44,088 nucleotides of DNA from Gemmatimonadota bacterium. GTDB taxonomy: Bacteria > Gemmatimonadota > Gemmatimonadetes > Gemmatimonadales > Gemmatimonadaceae. Both the position numbers and the translations under genes were made by a program. The notes below the pieces were generated by a model. The model worked only from the letters and a program-made list of their open reading frames with translations. It made no database searches and had not been told where the DNA came from. The stretch covers positions 1 to 44,088 of the forward strand of contig CANHNQ010000015.1 of the NCBI GenBank assembly GCA_947462095.1, in the 5' to 3' direction. Positions 8,139 through 17,083 of the stretch are shown one piece after another. Each line of letters opens with the position of its first letter. The first letter of the stretch is position 1.

Positions 8139-9422
8139 CTAGCCGAGCAACCGTGTCCCGGCGTCGAGTCGGGCGCGCACCACATCGGCGTCTTCGCGGA
8201 GCGCCATGAGTACCCGCTCTTCGGGGACGGGCGCGCGACCGATGGTGAACACGCGGAGCCGTCGCGCGCTGCGGTACAGCTCGTCGCTGAGGCGGGGCAG
8301 GTTGATGGCCCCTTCCCATCCGGCCGCCGTGAGTTGCTCCACGCGGCCATCCCGACGCTGCATCGGGATATCGAGTCCCAGCATCTGCGTTTTCGCGGGA
8401 TAGTCGAGCAGTACGGCGCCCGCCGGTAATCCCAGCTCGCGGGCGAACGCATCTTCCACGCGACGCGTGAGATGAAAATCGCTGGCGATCCACTCGCCCA
8501 CGTCCTCGCCGAGTGTGGCGGCGGGGCACTCGTAGGCGCGCTTGTGCAGCCGGCGGTAGCGCAGTCCATCCAGCATCACGCGCGCCTCGGCGGGCAATGT
8601 CGGCACATCGAGATGCACCAGCAGCCCTTCGTCGGTGAAGTGCGCGACCGCGTCGGACGCGACGTGCCCGGAGTCGAGGGCCACGGCGACCAAGCGCTTG
8701 TACATTGCCGTTGCGCTGCGCACGGCGTGATGCCAGTACACGTTGCGGTACATCTGGTATTTCGCGAACAGCAGCGACTCGAGCGCCGACAACCCCTTCT
8801 CGTGCACACCGACCATGCGCGTGGTGCGCTCGGGCGTGTGCACAATCACCAACGAGTTGAGCAGGCGGTCCACATCGATCTCGCCGTACGGCACGCCGCA
8901 CATGGTGGCGTCGCGCTTGAGATATTCGATCTTGTCGAGATCGAGGGAGCCCGAGATGAGCCCCTGCAAGGCATCGGTGCTGCGCCCCGTGATCAGCGCA
9001 AAGACCTCGTCGGGCGCCGTGTCGCCGAGCGCGGTGCGCAGCACGTCGGCCACCGGACCGGTCGTGATGAGCGGGTGGGCGACCTGTTCGTGATGGGTCA
9101 CGCCGATCTCTTCGAGCGCATGCGAGAACGGATAGTGTCCGACGTCGTGCAGGAGGGCGGCGGCCCGCACGACCTGCTGGGCCCGCGCGTCGATGCCATC
9201 CAGGGCCCCGCGCTCTTCGAGGAGGCGCAAGGCGACGCCGGCGAGATGCCACGCGCCAAGGGCATGCTCGAACCGGGAGTGCGTGGCCCCGGGGTAGACC
9301 AGAAAGGCCAGCCCCAGTTGCCGCACGTAGCGCAGGCGCTGAACGACCGGCGTTTCCAGCAGCGCCAGCGCCAGCGGATCAAGGCGGATGTTGTTCCAGA
9401 GCGGATCGCGAAGAATCTCCAT
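8139..9422 (-). CDS. HD-domain phosphohydrolase (dGTPase/SAMHD1-like)
   Basis: A 427-residue cytoplasmic HD-superfamily protein. The opening segment (DPLWNNIRLDPLALALLETP) and the pattern RLRYVRQLG then THSRFEHALG (His53) then LLHDVGHYPFSH (His92, Asp93) are typical of the SAMHD1-like, YdhJ/YwfO-like bacterial family. These are dNTP triphosphohydrolases or related phosphohydrolases using a metal held by His and Asp residues. The segment SLDLDKIEYLKRDA fits the distal metal-ligand region. The start is ATG 9422. The gene lies divergent from the Oar-like receptor, 247 bases away, and converges with the thioredoxin-like gene. The exact substrate (dGTP or other nucleotide) is not decidable from sequence. 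Confidence 0.88.
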   Translation of the reverse strand: MEILRDPLWNNIRLDPLALALLETPVVQRLRYVRQLGLAFLVYPGATHSRFEHALGAWHLAGVALRLLEERGALDGIDARAQQVVRAAALLHDVGHYPFSHALEEIGVTHHEQVAHPLITTGPVADVLRTALGDTAPDEVFALITGRSTDALQGLISGSLDLDKIEYLKRDATMCGVPYGEIDVDRLLNSLVIVHTPERTTRMVGVHEKGLSALESLLFAKYQMYRNVYWHHAVRSATAMYKRLVAVALDSGHVASDAVAHFTDEGLLVHLDVPTLPAEARVMLDGLRYRRLHKRAYECPAATLGEDVGEWIASDFHLTRRVEDAFARELGLPAGAVLLDYPAKTQMLGLDIPMQRRDGRVEQLTAAGWEGAINLPRLSDELYRSARRLRVFTIGRAPVPEERVLMALREDADVVRARLDAGTRLLG

Positions 9423-9473
9423 GCCGAAAGATATGAAGGGGATCCGTCATCGGGGCATCAGCGGGACGCGCGC

Positions 9474-9503
9474 GGACACCGGCGGACACCGGCGGGCACC
9501 GGT
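9474..9503. repeat. three tandem 10-bp repeats upstream of the HD gene
   Basis: Three head-to-tail copies of ggacaccggc, the last as gggcaccggt, lie between the divergent HD-hydrolase and Oar-like receptor genes, about 50 bases upstream of the HD start. The rest of the 247-base gap shows several TTAA/GCGTTA elements (9517-9540 and around 9636) but no convincing promoter match. The repeats could be a regulator site or simple slippage products. Confidence 0.6.
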
Positions 9504-9669
9504 GGGGGGCGGCCGGCGTTAGTTAATCGGGCGTTAAGACTTCTCGCGTCATCAACGAAATCACGGCGCCCGGTGTAATTGGCATAGGTAGTCTGACGTC
9601 GGCGCCCTCTCTGCTTCGACGTCCCGGATCCGCTCTTAACGCGGCTCCCGTTTCCTCGTCTACATTGTC

Positions 9670-12600
9670 GTGAACCATACCTCTCTGTTTTTCAGGCGCC
9701 TGCTCGGTGCCCTCGGATTGCTCCTCGTGTGCAGTCTGCAAGTCGCCGCGCAGGCAGTCGATATCATTCGTGGCCGCGTGATCGGCACGGATCAGCAGGC
9801 GATCCCGAACGTGCTGGTCACCGCCACGACGCTCAGTGGCAACGTCAGCCGCTCGTCACGTACCGACAAGAACGGTCGCTACACGATTTCCTTCCCCGGC
9901 GGAGAAGGCGATTACTGGGTGACCTTCTCGGCCGTCGGTCTGGGACCGCGCCGGTATCAGGTGAAGCGCACCGCGGATCAGGAAATCCTGATCGCCGATG
10001 CCCGCATGACGCCCGCGACGATCACGCTCGACGCCGTGCAGGTTACCGAACGGGCGGCCGCGTCACGCACCGATACGGTGTCCGACGTGTCCGGCACCGA
10101 GAAGTCGGTGGACGACGCGACCGCCGGCTTCCTCAACGCCGACCAGTTGGGCGACCTGGCCGCGATGGCCTCGGCGATTCCCGGCGTGCAGCTGTTGCTC
10201 GGGTCCGACGGTGGCGCCGATGCCTTCTCCGTGTTCGGGCTGGGCGGCGATCAGAACAATACGCAGCTCAACGGCCTCAACTTCGGTGACGCCGCCTTGC
10301 CGCGCGACGCCAACGTCATGACATCGCTCTCCACGTCGCCGTACGACGTGTCACGCGGTGGCTTCTCGGGCGGTCAGCTGCAGGTGCGCACGCGCTCCGG
10401 CTCGAACTTCATCCGGCGCAGTCTCAGCGGCAATCTCATCACGCCGCAGATGCAGTGGCTCGATCAGACCGGACTGGCCACCGGTCAGCAGTACACGAAC
10501 ATGTCGCTGGGTGGCTCCGCGTCTGGACCGATCAAGGCCGATCGCGCGTTCTTCAGCTCGTCGTTTCAGTACGACCGTCGCCTGCAGGATCTGCAGACGC
10601 TGCTGAGCGAAAGCTCGCTGGGTTTCGAAACGGCCGGTGTGGCCGCCGACTCCGTGTCGCGCCTGCTCAGCATCCTCGGCTCCAGCAATGTGCCGATCAC
10701 GGTGGGCGGCTACTCGCCGCAGCGGATCGTGAACCGCGCCACCGTGCTGAACAGCTTCGACTACGTGCAGCCGAATTCGAATCGCGGCAACACCTTCGCC
10801 ATCACGCTGTCGGGCAACTACTCGGGCACGGCACCGGTGGGTGGCGGCGGCGGTGGTTTCGGCGGCTTCGGTGGCGGCTCGGCCAGCCTGTTCACGCCCA
10901 CGCGTGACGGTACGCGCGACAGCTACGGTGGCGCAGTGCAGGCGCGCCACAGCGGCCTGCTTGGCTTCAAGGGCATCTTCACCGAAAGCACGCTCGGCTA
11001 CAGCCTGAGCCAGAACCAGTCCGATCCGTTTGCCGTGCTGCCGGCCGGCACCGTGCGCGTGAACTCGCAGCTCGTGGACGGTTCGGCCGCCGTGAGCAGC
11101 CTGTTGTTCGGTGGGTCGCCGAGTCTGAACACGGCGTTCAGCACTGCGTCGCTCGCGGCGAATAACACGATGTCGTGGTTCTCGAACGACAACCGGCACC
11201 GCGTGAAGCTCACCAGTGAACTGCGGAAGGACGAGTTCTCGCAGAATATCACGTTCAATCAGTACGGTTCCTTCAACTACAACTCGCTGGCTGATCTGCA
11301 GGCCAACACGCCGGCCTCGTTCACCCGCACGTTGTCGCCCCGCACGCGCACCGGTAGCCAGATCGTCGGCGCCATGTCGCTCGGCGATGCCTGGCGTCCG
11401 TCGAACGACCTGCAGGTGCAGTATGGCGTGCGCGTGGACGGCAATCACTTCTCGAAGGGCCCGCAGACGAATCCGGCGGTGCTGTCCGCCTTCGGCTACG
11501 ACAACGCGGAAACGCCGAACCGGCTCTACGTGAGCCCGCGCGTTGGTTTCTCGTGGACGGTGGGGCAAGCCGATCAGATGGCGCTGCTCCCCGGCATGAT
11601 TCGCGCGCCGCGCGCCGTGGTCCGTGGTGGTGTGGGCGTGTTCCAGAATACGCCGGGCACGCAGCTCATCTCGAATGCCATCGACAACACCGGGTTGCCC
11701 TCCGCGCTGCAGCAGCTCACCTGCCTCGGCGTGGCGACGCCGGTGCCGAACTGGAAGGCGTACGCGGTGGACGCGGCGAATATCCCCAGCGCCTGCGCCG
11801 ACGGAACGAGCGGCAGCGTGTTCGCGAACAGCTCGCCCAACGTCACGTTGTTCGTGCCCGACTACCTCGCGCAGCGCTCCATCCGCGGGAACCTGCAGTG
11901 GGCGGGGGCGGTGCTGAAGAACCGCTTCATGCTGTCGGTGGACGGCACGTACTCGCGCAATCAGCATCAGCAGGGGGGTATCGATCTCAACTTCCCCGGT
12001 ATCCAGCAATTCACGCTGGCCAACGAACTCGGGCGTCCCGTGTACGTCACCCCGTCGGCGATCGTACCGACCACGGGTCAGGTGGCGTGGCGCAATGCCC
12101 GCGTGGTCGATGCCTTCGGCCGCGTGACCGGGCAGACCTCCACGCTCGAGTCGGAGAGCAAGCAGATCAACGTGAGCCTCCGGCCCGCCGTGTTCAATTC
12201 GCACTACAGCTGGAGTCTGGCGTACGTGCTGGCCGACGTGCGCGAACAGTTCCTTGGCTTCACCAGCACGGTGGGGTCGCCCGCCGGGACCGAATGGTCG
12301 AAGGGGGCGTTCTTCTCGCGCCATCAGATCCAGTACTCGTTCAGCTACAACGCCTGGGACGCGGTGCGTATCTCCTGGAACGGCAACTTCCGGTCGGGCA
12401 TCAATTACACGCCGACGATCAATCAGGACGTGAACGGCGACAGCTACGGCAACGACCGCGCGTTCATCTATGACCCGGCCACGGTCACCGATCCGACGCT
12501 CAAGGCTGGCCTCGAGAACCTGCTGGCCACCGGCACCCGTGAAGCGGTGTCGTGCCTGCGCAGTCAGATCGGGCAGTTCGCGGCGCGCAACTCCTGCACG

Positions 12601-13452
12601 AGCCCGTGGACGATGCAGGGCAACCTGAACATCTCGTTCAATTCGCTCAAGATCGGATTGCCGCAGCGCGCGAATCTTCGCCTGCAGATCGCCAATCCGC
12701 TCAATGGCCTCGATCGCCTGCTCAACGGTGAATCCGGCCTGAAGGGGTGGGGCGCAAATCCCAGCCCGAGCGGCCAGCTGTTGTACGTGCGCGGCTTCGA
12801 CCCCGCCTCGAGCAGCTTCAAGTATGAAGTAAACGAGCGATTCGGATCCACGCGCCCAGCGCAGACCACGCTGCGCTCCACGCCGATGTCGATCACGATG
12901 TCGATGAGCGTCGACGTCGGCCCCACGCGCGAACAGCAGCAGCTGTTACAGCAGCTCGATCGCGGTCGCTCGCGCGCCGGCAACAAGCCGTCGCTGCAGC
13001 AGCTCCGCGGCACTGCGACTTCCGGCATCATCAACCCGATGCAGCAGCTGCTCCAGCAGTCGGATACGCTGAAGCTTACGCGCAAGCAGGCCGACAGCCT
13101 CGCCACGCTCAACCGCTACTTCGTGCTCCGCTCCGACAGCATCTGGAACCCGGTCACCAAGTTCCTCTCCGAGCTGCCCGACAAGTACAACCATGACGAC
13201 GCGTACGGCCGCTACAAGGATGCCCGCGAACAGACGGTCGACATGCTGATCAAGTTCGTGCCGGGTATCAAGAGCATGCTGACGCCGGCGCAGTACCGTG
13301 TGCTGCCCACGTCGCTGGCCAGCTTCCTGGACAAGCGCACGTTGCAGGGACTGCGCTCGGGCACCGCGGGTGGCAACCAATTCGGTGGCATGGGCGGGAT
13401 GGGTGGCATGGGTGGTGGCGGTGGTGGTGGTGGTGGCCGAGGAGGCAACTGA
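9670..13452 (+). CDS. Oar-like TonB-dependent receptor with C-terminal LTxxQ domain
   Basis: A 1260-residue outer-membrane protein starting at GTG 9670. A signal peptide (to about residue 28, ...CSLQVAAQA) is followed by a CarboxypepD_reg-like beta sandwich (about 32-118), a plug-like region (about 140-245, with FGLGGDQNNTQLNG) and a long beta barrel ending near residue 1083 (SITMSMSVDVG). Unusually, about 175 residues follow. A Gln-rich linker leads to a helical region with two LTxxQ motifs (LTRKQ at 1136, LTPAQ at 1204), as in Spy/CpxP periplasmic proteins, then a Gly/Met tail with GGMGGMGGMGG. By barrel topology this extension should be periplasmic. The next gene starts 3 bases after the stop. 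There is no SusD partner and the ligand is unknown. The receptor class is confident; the Spy-like reading is inference. Confidence 0.9.
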   Translation: MNHTSLFFRRLLGALGLLLVCSLQVAAQAVDIIRGRVIGTDQQAIPNVLVTATTLSGNVSRSSRTDKNGRYTISFPGGEGDYWVTFSAVGLGPRRYQVKRTADQEILIADARMTPATITLDAVQVTERAAASRTDTVSDVSGTEKSVDDATAGFLNADQLGDLAAMASAIPGVQLLLGSDGGADAFSVFGLGGDQNNTQLNGLNFGDAALPRDANVMTSLSTSPYDVSRGGFSGGQLQVRTRSGSNFIRRSLSGNLITPQMQWLDQTGLATGQQYTNMSLGGSASGPIKADRAFFSSSFQYDRRLQDLQTLLSESSLGFETAGVAADSVSRLLSILGSSNVPITVGGYSPQRIVNRATVLNSFDYVQPNSNRGNTFAITLSGNYSGTAPVGGGGGGFGGFGGGSASLFTPTRDGTRDSYGGAVQARHSGLLGFKGIFTESTLGYSLSQNQSDPFAVLPAGTVRVNSQLVDGSAAVSSLLFGGSPSLNTAFSTASLAANNTMSWFSNDNRHRVKLTSELRKDEFSQNITFNQYGSFNYNSLADLQANTPASFTRTLSPRTRTGSQIVGAMSLGDAWRPSNDLQVQYGVRVDGNHFSKGPQTNPAVLSAFGYDNAETPNRLYVSPRVGFSWTVGQADQMALLPGMIRAPRAVVRGGVGVFQNTPGTQLISNAIDNTGLPSALQQLTCLGVATPVPNWKAYAVDAANIPSACADGTSGSVFANSSPNVTLFVPDYLAQRSIRGNLQWAGAVLKNRFMLSVDGTYSRNQHQQGGIDLNFPGIQQFTLANELGRPVYVTPSAIVPTTGQVAWRNARVVDAFGRVTGQTSTLESESKQINVSLRPAVFNSHYSWSLAYVLADVREQFLGFTSTVGSPAGTEWSKGAFFSRHQIQYSFSYNAWDAVRISWNGNFRSGINYTPTINQDVNGDSYGNDRAFIYDPATVTDPTLKAGLENLLATGTREAVSCLRSQIGQFAARNSCTSPWTMQGNLNISFNSLKIGLPQRANLRLQIANPLNGLDRLLNGESGLKGWGANPSPSGQLLYVRGFDPASSSFKYEVNERFGSTRPAQTTLRSTPMSITMSMSVDVGPTREQQQLLQQLDRGRSRAGNKPSLQQLRGTATSGIINPMQQLLQQSDTLKLTRKQADSLATLNRYFVLRSDSIWNPVTKFLSELPDKYNHDDAYGRYKDAREQTVDMLIKFVPGIKSMLTPAQYRVLPTSLASFLDKRTLQGLRSGTAGGNQFGGMGGMGGMGGGGGGGGGRGGN

Positions 13453-13454
13453 TC

Positions 13455-15161
13455 ATGTCTGACCTGACGAATCGCAATATCTCCCGAACACAGAGCACGA
13501 CTCGCATGAGCATGTCGCGTACGAAGTCCGCGGCGTGGACGATGGTTGGTGTGTCGATCCTGGCCGCCACCGCATCGGCCGCGTCGGCGCAGGTCTCGCC
13601 GGAAACGCCGTCAACCGCCACGATACCGGTGCGTGATGTCACGGCCCCGCTGGCGAAGGCCACGCGCCCGATCGGTGGTGCGAACATGCTGCGCGCCTTG
13701 CCCGATGGGTCGATCTTCATCAACGACGTGCAGCGCCGGCAACTGCTGCGCTTCGATCCCACGCTGCAGAACGTGGTGGTCGTGGCGGACACCGCGCCGG
13801 GCGCGCTGATGCCGTACGGACAGCGCCCGATCGGCTTGTTGCCCTACCTCGGCGACTCGTCGATCGTGGTCGATCCGGCCACGCTCTCGATGGTGGTGCT
13901 CAACAAGGACGGGAAGACGGTGCGCGTGATGGCCTCGCCGCGCACCAACGATGTGAATACGCTGTCCAATATGAACCTCGGATCGCATGCCTTCGATCCG
14001 CAGGGGCGCTTGTACTACCGCCAGAGTGGCGGCGGCGCTGGCGGCGGGATGGCGATGATGTTCGGCAGCGGCAATGACCGTGGCGGCGGTAACGACCGTG
14101 GTGGTGCGCGTGGCGGGCCGCCGGGCGGGCAGGGTGGGAACCCGCAGCAGGGACGAGGAGGCGCACCGTCAGGGCGTCCAGCGGCCGGGGATGATCCCGC
14201 GTTCGGCGGTCGTGGCGGACAGGGCGGCGGCCAGCCGTTCGGTGGACCGGGCGGACGCGGATTCAACCCGCAGAGTCAGCCGGACTCGGTGCCCATCGTT
14301 CGCGTGGACTTCGACACGCGGAAGGCCGACACGGTGGCGTTCGTGAAAGTGCCGAAAAACGAAACGCAGATGACGCGTGGCGAGGACGGCAGCACCAAGC
14401 TCTCCATCAAGATCAATCCGCTGCCGCAGGCCGACGACTGGGCGCTCCTGAGCGACGGTACCGTGGCGGTGATGCGTGTGCTCGACTTCCATGTGGACTA
14501 CTACCGTCCCGATGGATCGCATTCCTCGTCGGACAAGCTGCCGTTCGACTGGAAGCGGATCACGGACGACGACCGCACGAAGCTCGTGGATTCGCTGCAG
14601 TCCCTTGCCAAGGCCGCCACGGAACGGTCGGCCGGGGGCGGTGGCGGTGGCTTCCGTATGTCGTTCGAGCCCGTCGCGGCGGAGAAGCTGCCCGACTACT
14701 ACCCGCCCATCCGCGCTGGCACCTCGATGGCCGACTTCAACGGCAACCTCTGGGTGCTGCCGGCCACGTCGAACTTGTCGGCGCAGCTCGCCGCGCAGTT
14801 TATGGGGGGCATGGGCGGGATGGGTGGTGGCCGTGGCGGACCACCGGGCGCCCCGGGCGCACCCGGTGCCCCCGGTGGCGCGCCTGGCGCCGCGGGCGCG
14901 GCCCGTGCACCTGGTGCCGCTCGCGCACCCGGTGACACCGCCCGTGCCGGCATGCCGGCCGCTGCCATGGGCATGATGGCCGCGATGATGAATCAGCCGC
15001 CGCTCGTGTACGACGTCATCAGCCCGGCGGGCACGATGATCGAACGCGTGAAGCTGCCCGCTGGTCGGCAGCTCCTCGGCTTCGGCCCGAATGGCGCGAT
15101 CTACCTCGGCGCGCGCGACGGCCGTCAAATCATCGTCGAAAAGGTGATGCGGAAGGAGTAA
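13455..15161 (+). CDS. secreted Gly-rich, propeller-like protein of unknown function
   Basis: A 568-residue exported protein. The ATG at 13455 is supported by GGAGG at 13440-13444; in-frame ATGs at 13506 and 13512 would give a more ordinary signal peptide, which ends near ASAQ (about residue 46). The sequence after it (RALPDGSIFINDVQRRQLLRF) reads like NHL/propeller blades, with similar segments at SDGTVAVMRVLD and GPNGAIYLGARDG. Two long low-complexity insertions interrupt it: a Gly/Arg/Asp-rich stretch (about residues 195-275) and a collagen-like GxPGAPGAP region (about 450-510) containing MGGMGGMGGGRGG, which echoes the tail of the preceding receptor. It is almost certainly co-transcribed with that receptor and may act with it at the cell surface. 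No enzymatic motif is recognised. Confidence 0.8.
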   Translation: MSDLTNRNISRTQSTTRMSMSRTKSAAWTMVGVSILAATASAASAQVSPETPSTATIPVRDVTAPLAKATRPIGGANMLRALPDGSIFINDVQRRQLLRFDPTLQNVVVVADTAPGALMPYGQRPIGLLPYLGDSSIVVDPATLSMVVLNKDGKTVRVMASPRTNDVNTLSNMNLGSHAFDPQGRLYYRQSGGGAGGGMAMMFGSGNDRGGGNDRGGARGGPPGGQGGNPQQGRGGAPSGRPAAGDDPAFGGRGGQGGGQPFGGPGGRGFNPQSQPDSVPIVRVDFDTRKADTVAFVKVPKNETQMTRGEDGSTKLSIKINPLPQADDWALLSDGTVAVMRVLDFHVDYYRPDGSHSSSDKLPFDWKRITDDDRTKLVDSLQSLAKAATERSAGGGGGGFRMSFEPVAAEKLPDYYPPIRAGTSMADFNGNLWVLPATSNLSAQLAAQFMGGMGGMGGGRGGPPGAPGAPGAPGGAPGAAGAARAPGAARAPGDTARAGMPAAAMGMMAAMMNQPPLVYDVISPAGTMIERVKLPAGRQLLGFGPNGAIYLGARDGRQIIVEKVMRKE

Positions 15162-15191
15162 GAGGTCCGCCGCTCACCCACGGAAAAACAC

Positions 15192-15222
15192 ACCGCCCCG
15201 GAGCGTCATGCTCCGGGGCGGT
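15192..15222. terminator. strong bidirectional terminator between convergent genes
   Basis: A perfect 13-bp GC-rich stem (accgccccggagc, 15192-15204, with its complement 15210-15222) has a 5-base loop, GTCAT. On the minus strand it is followed by TGTGTTTTTCC, a good intrinsic terminator for pckA. On the plus strand it is followed by TCTCGTTG and would also stop the receptor operon. It lies between two convergent transcripts, as expected. Confidence 0.88.
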
Positions 15223-15255
15223 TCTCGTTGTAGCACCGTGACCGCGTGCGCAGGC

Positions 15256-16878
15256 TCAGCCCTGCGGGCCCGCGCTCAGGATGGCCGGTGACACGGCCGC
15301 TCCGAACTTCGTGATGTTGTCCCGGAACATGCCGGCCAGTTTGCTCGCCTGCGTGTCGTATGCGGCGCCATCGGCCCACGTACGACGCGGGTCGAGCACC
15401 TCGCTGGGCACGCCGTTGATCGCGTTGGGTAGGTGCAACCCGAAGATCGGATCGGCGGCAAAGCTCGCGTTGGCCAACGAACCGTCGAGCGCCGCGCGCA
15501 CCATCGCGCGGGTGTAGCTCAGCTTCATGCGCTGCCCCACGCCGTACGCACCACCGCTCCAGCCGGTGTTCACCAGCCACACCTGTGAGCCGTGCGTGCG
15601 CAGCAGCTCGCCCAGCATCTCGGCGTACTTGGTCGGGTGCCACACCAGGAACACCGCGCCGAAGCAGGCCGAGAAGGTGGCCTGCGGCTCGGTCACGCCA
15701 CGCTCGGTGCCGGCCACCTTGGCGGTGTAGCCCGACAGGAAGTAGTACATCGCCTGTTCGGGGGTGAGCTTCGCGATCGGCGGCAACACGCCGAACGCAT
15801 CGGCCGTGAGGAACACCACGTTCTTCGGGTGTCCACCGCGGCCGCTCGGCACGTGGTTCTTGATGTAGTGCAGCGGATACGACGCGCGCGTGTTCTCGGT
15901 GACCGACTGGTTCGCAAAGTCCACCGACCGCGAGGGCTCGTTGAGCACGACATTCTCCAGCACCGTGCCGAACATCTGCGTGGTCTGATAGATGTCCGGC
16001 TCGTTCTCGGGCGACAGGTTGATCACCTTCGCGTAGCAGCCGCCTTCGAAGTTGAAGGTGCCTTCGGCCGACCAGCCGTGCTCGTCATCGCCGATGAGCC
16101 CACGCGTGGGGTCGGCCGACAGCGTGGTCTTGCCCGTGCCCGACAGGCCGAAGAACAACGCCGTGTCGCCCTCCGGACCGATGTTGGCGGAGCAATGCAT
16201 CGACAGCACGCCCTGCTTCGGCAGCAGGTAGTTCATGACGGTGAACATCGCCTTCTTGAGTTCACCCGCGTAGCGCGTGCCGCCGATCAGGATAGTGCGT
16301 TCGGCGATGTTCAGCACGATGAACGTGCCGGTGCGCGTGCCGTGCTTCGCCGGGTCGGCCTGATACTCGGGCGCGTGGTACACCGTAAAGTTCGGCGCGA
16401 ACGTGGCGAGATCTTCGACGGCCGGGCGAATGAACATGTTGCGCACGAACGACGCGTGCCACGCATTCGGCATGACGTAGCGCACGCTGAGTCGCGTGGA
16501 CGGATCGGCGCCGCAGTACAGGTCCTGGACGAACAGCTCGGAGAGCGTGTTCAGGTACCGCTTCACGTCTTCCTTGAGCGCTTCGTAGTGCGCCTGCGCC
16601 ATCGGCTGGTTCACCTTGCCCCAGTCGACATCGGCCTCACTCGACGACTCCTGCACGACGAACTTGTCGTTCGGAGAACGGCCCGTGTGCGGCGACGTGA
16701 CCGCGACGAACGGCCCCATGTCGGCCATCCGCCCTTCGCCGCGGCGGATGGCCGCCTCGACGAGTTCAGGGGCGACGAAGTTCCAGTGAACGTCACCGCT
16801 CGGCTTCAGGCCCTGGGGAGCGAGACCTTCGATGCTCTCGCGGCGAACGGCGGCGGACGGAGTGACCTGTGTCGCCAT
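15256..16878 (-). CDS. pckA: phosphoenolpyruvate carboxykinase (ATP)
   Basis: A 540-residue ATP-dependent PEP carboxykinase, the normal length for the family. It converts oxaloacetate and ATP to PEP, CO2 and ADP, the first committed step of gluconeogenesis, in the cytoplasm. Diagnostic segments are HTGRSPNDKF near the N-terminus, the kinase-1a P-loop GLSGTGKTTLS, the metal-binding region GDDEHGW, and the adenine-binding part near RTRASYPLHYI. The start at ATG 16878 has GAGGG eight bases upstream. The roughly 160-base leader contains a hairpin followed by T5 and a pair of direct repeats, so carbon-source control at or after initiation is plausible. A strong terminator follows. It is monocistronic. 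Confidence 0.98.
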   Translation of the reverse strand: MATQVTPSAAVRRESIEGLAPQGLKPSGDVHWNFVAPELVEAAIRRGEGRMADMGPFVAVTSPHTGRSPNDKFVVQESSSEADVDWGKVNQPMAQAHYEALKEDVKRYLNTLSELFVQDLYCGADPSTRLSVRYVMPNAWHASFVRNMFIRPAVEDLATFAPNFTVYHAPEYQADPAKHGTRTGTFIVLNIAERTILIGGTRYAGELKKAMFTVMNYLLPKQGVLSMHCSANIGPEGDTALFFGLSGTGKTTLSADPTRGLIGDDEHGWSAEGTFNFEGGCYAKVINLSPENEPDIYQTTQMFGTVLENVVLNEPSRSVDFANQSVTENTRASYPLHYIKNHVPSGRGGHPKNVVFLTADAFGVLPPIAKLTPEQAMYYFLSGYTAKVAGTERGVTEPQATFSACFGAVFLVWHPTKYAEMLGELLRTHGSQVWLVNTGWSGGAYGVGQRMKLSYTRAMVRAALDGSLANASFAADPIFGLHLPNAINGVPSEVLDPRRTWADGAAYDTQASKLAGMFRDNITKFGAAVSPAILSAGPQG

Positions 16879-16893
16879 GATGCGACCCTCACG

Positions 16894-16955
16894 AAAAACG
16901 TACGGCGGGACAGGCGCAGTCGAGCGCGCACGGTGCAGCGCTTGACCTGTCCCGC
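16894..16955 (-). promoter_or_regulatory. terminator-like hairpin in the pckA leader (possible attenuator)
   Basis: On the minus strand GCGGGACAGG (16955-16946) and CCTGTCCCGC (16914-16905) form a perfect 10-bp stem around a 31-base loop, followed by CGTACG and then TTTTT (16898-16894), only 15 bases before the pckA ATG. This has the geometry of an intrinsic terminator or attenuator. The ribosome binding site lies just downstream. Alternatively the arms are a protein-binding inverted repeat. No known riboswitch is recognised. Confidence 0.5.
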
Positions 16956-16995
16956 AGAAAGTGGGCTTCAGAGATGTAGAACGGTGGCCAACGCA

Positions 16996-17014
16996 ATTCG
17001 GTCTTTATTCGGTC
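16996..17014 (-). promoter_or_regulatory. direct repeats GACCGAAT x2 upstream of pckA
   Basis: On the minus strand GACCGAAT occurs twice (17014-17007 and 17003-16996), 11 bases apart, one helical turn. The copy nearer the gene falls where a -35 box would be if CTACAT/TACATC near 16974-16979 were the -10. Same-face spacing of identical octamers is typical of an activator site. No particular regulator can be named. Confidence 0.4.
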
Positions 17015-17083
17015 ATACGTTGCACCGAAACTGAAACATGACCGACGAGGCCCCTCGGCTCAAGCGGAGATGCCCCATTTTTC

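Noticed and set aside
10351-12324. 657-residue minus-strand frame within the receptor gene
   Set aside because: Antisense shadow with biased composition and no family resemblance.
13383-14960. GGT/GGC-rich tracts considered as a CRISPR-like or satellite array
   Set aside because: They lie in frame inside two coding genes and encode Gly/Met and Gly-Pro-Ala tracts; there are no regular spacers and no cas genes.
15592-17034. 480-residue plus-strand frame over pckA
   Set aside because: Antisense to pckA, Arg/Val/His-rich, no recognisable domain.
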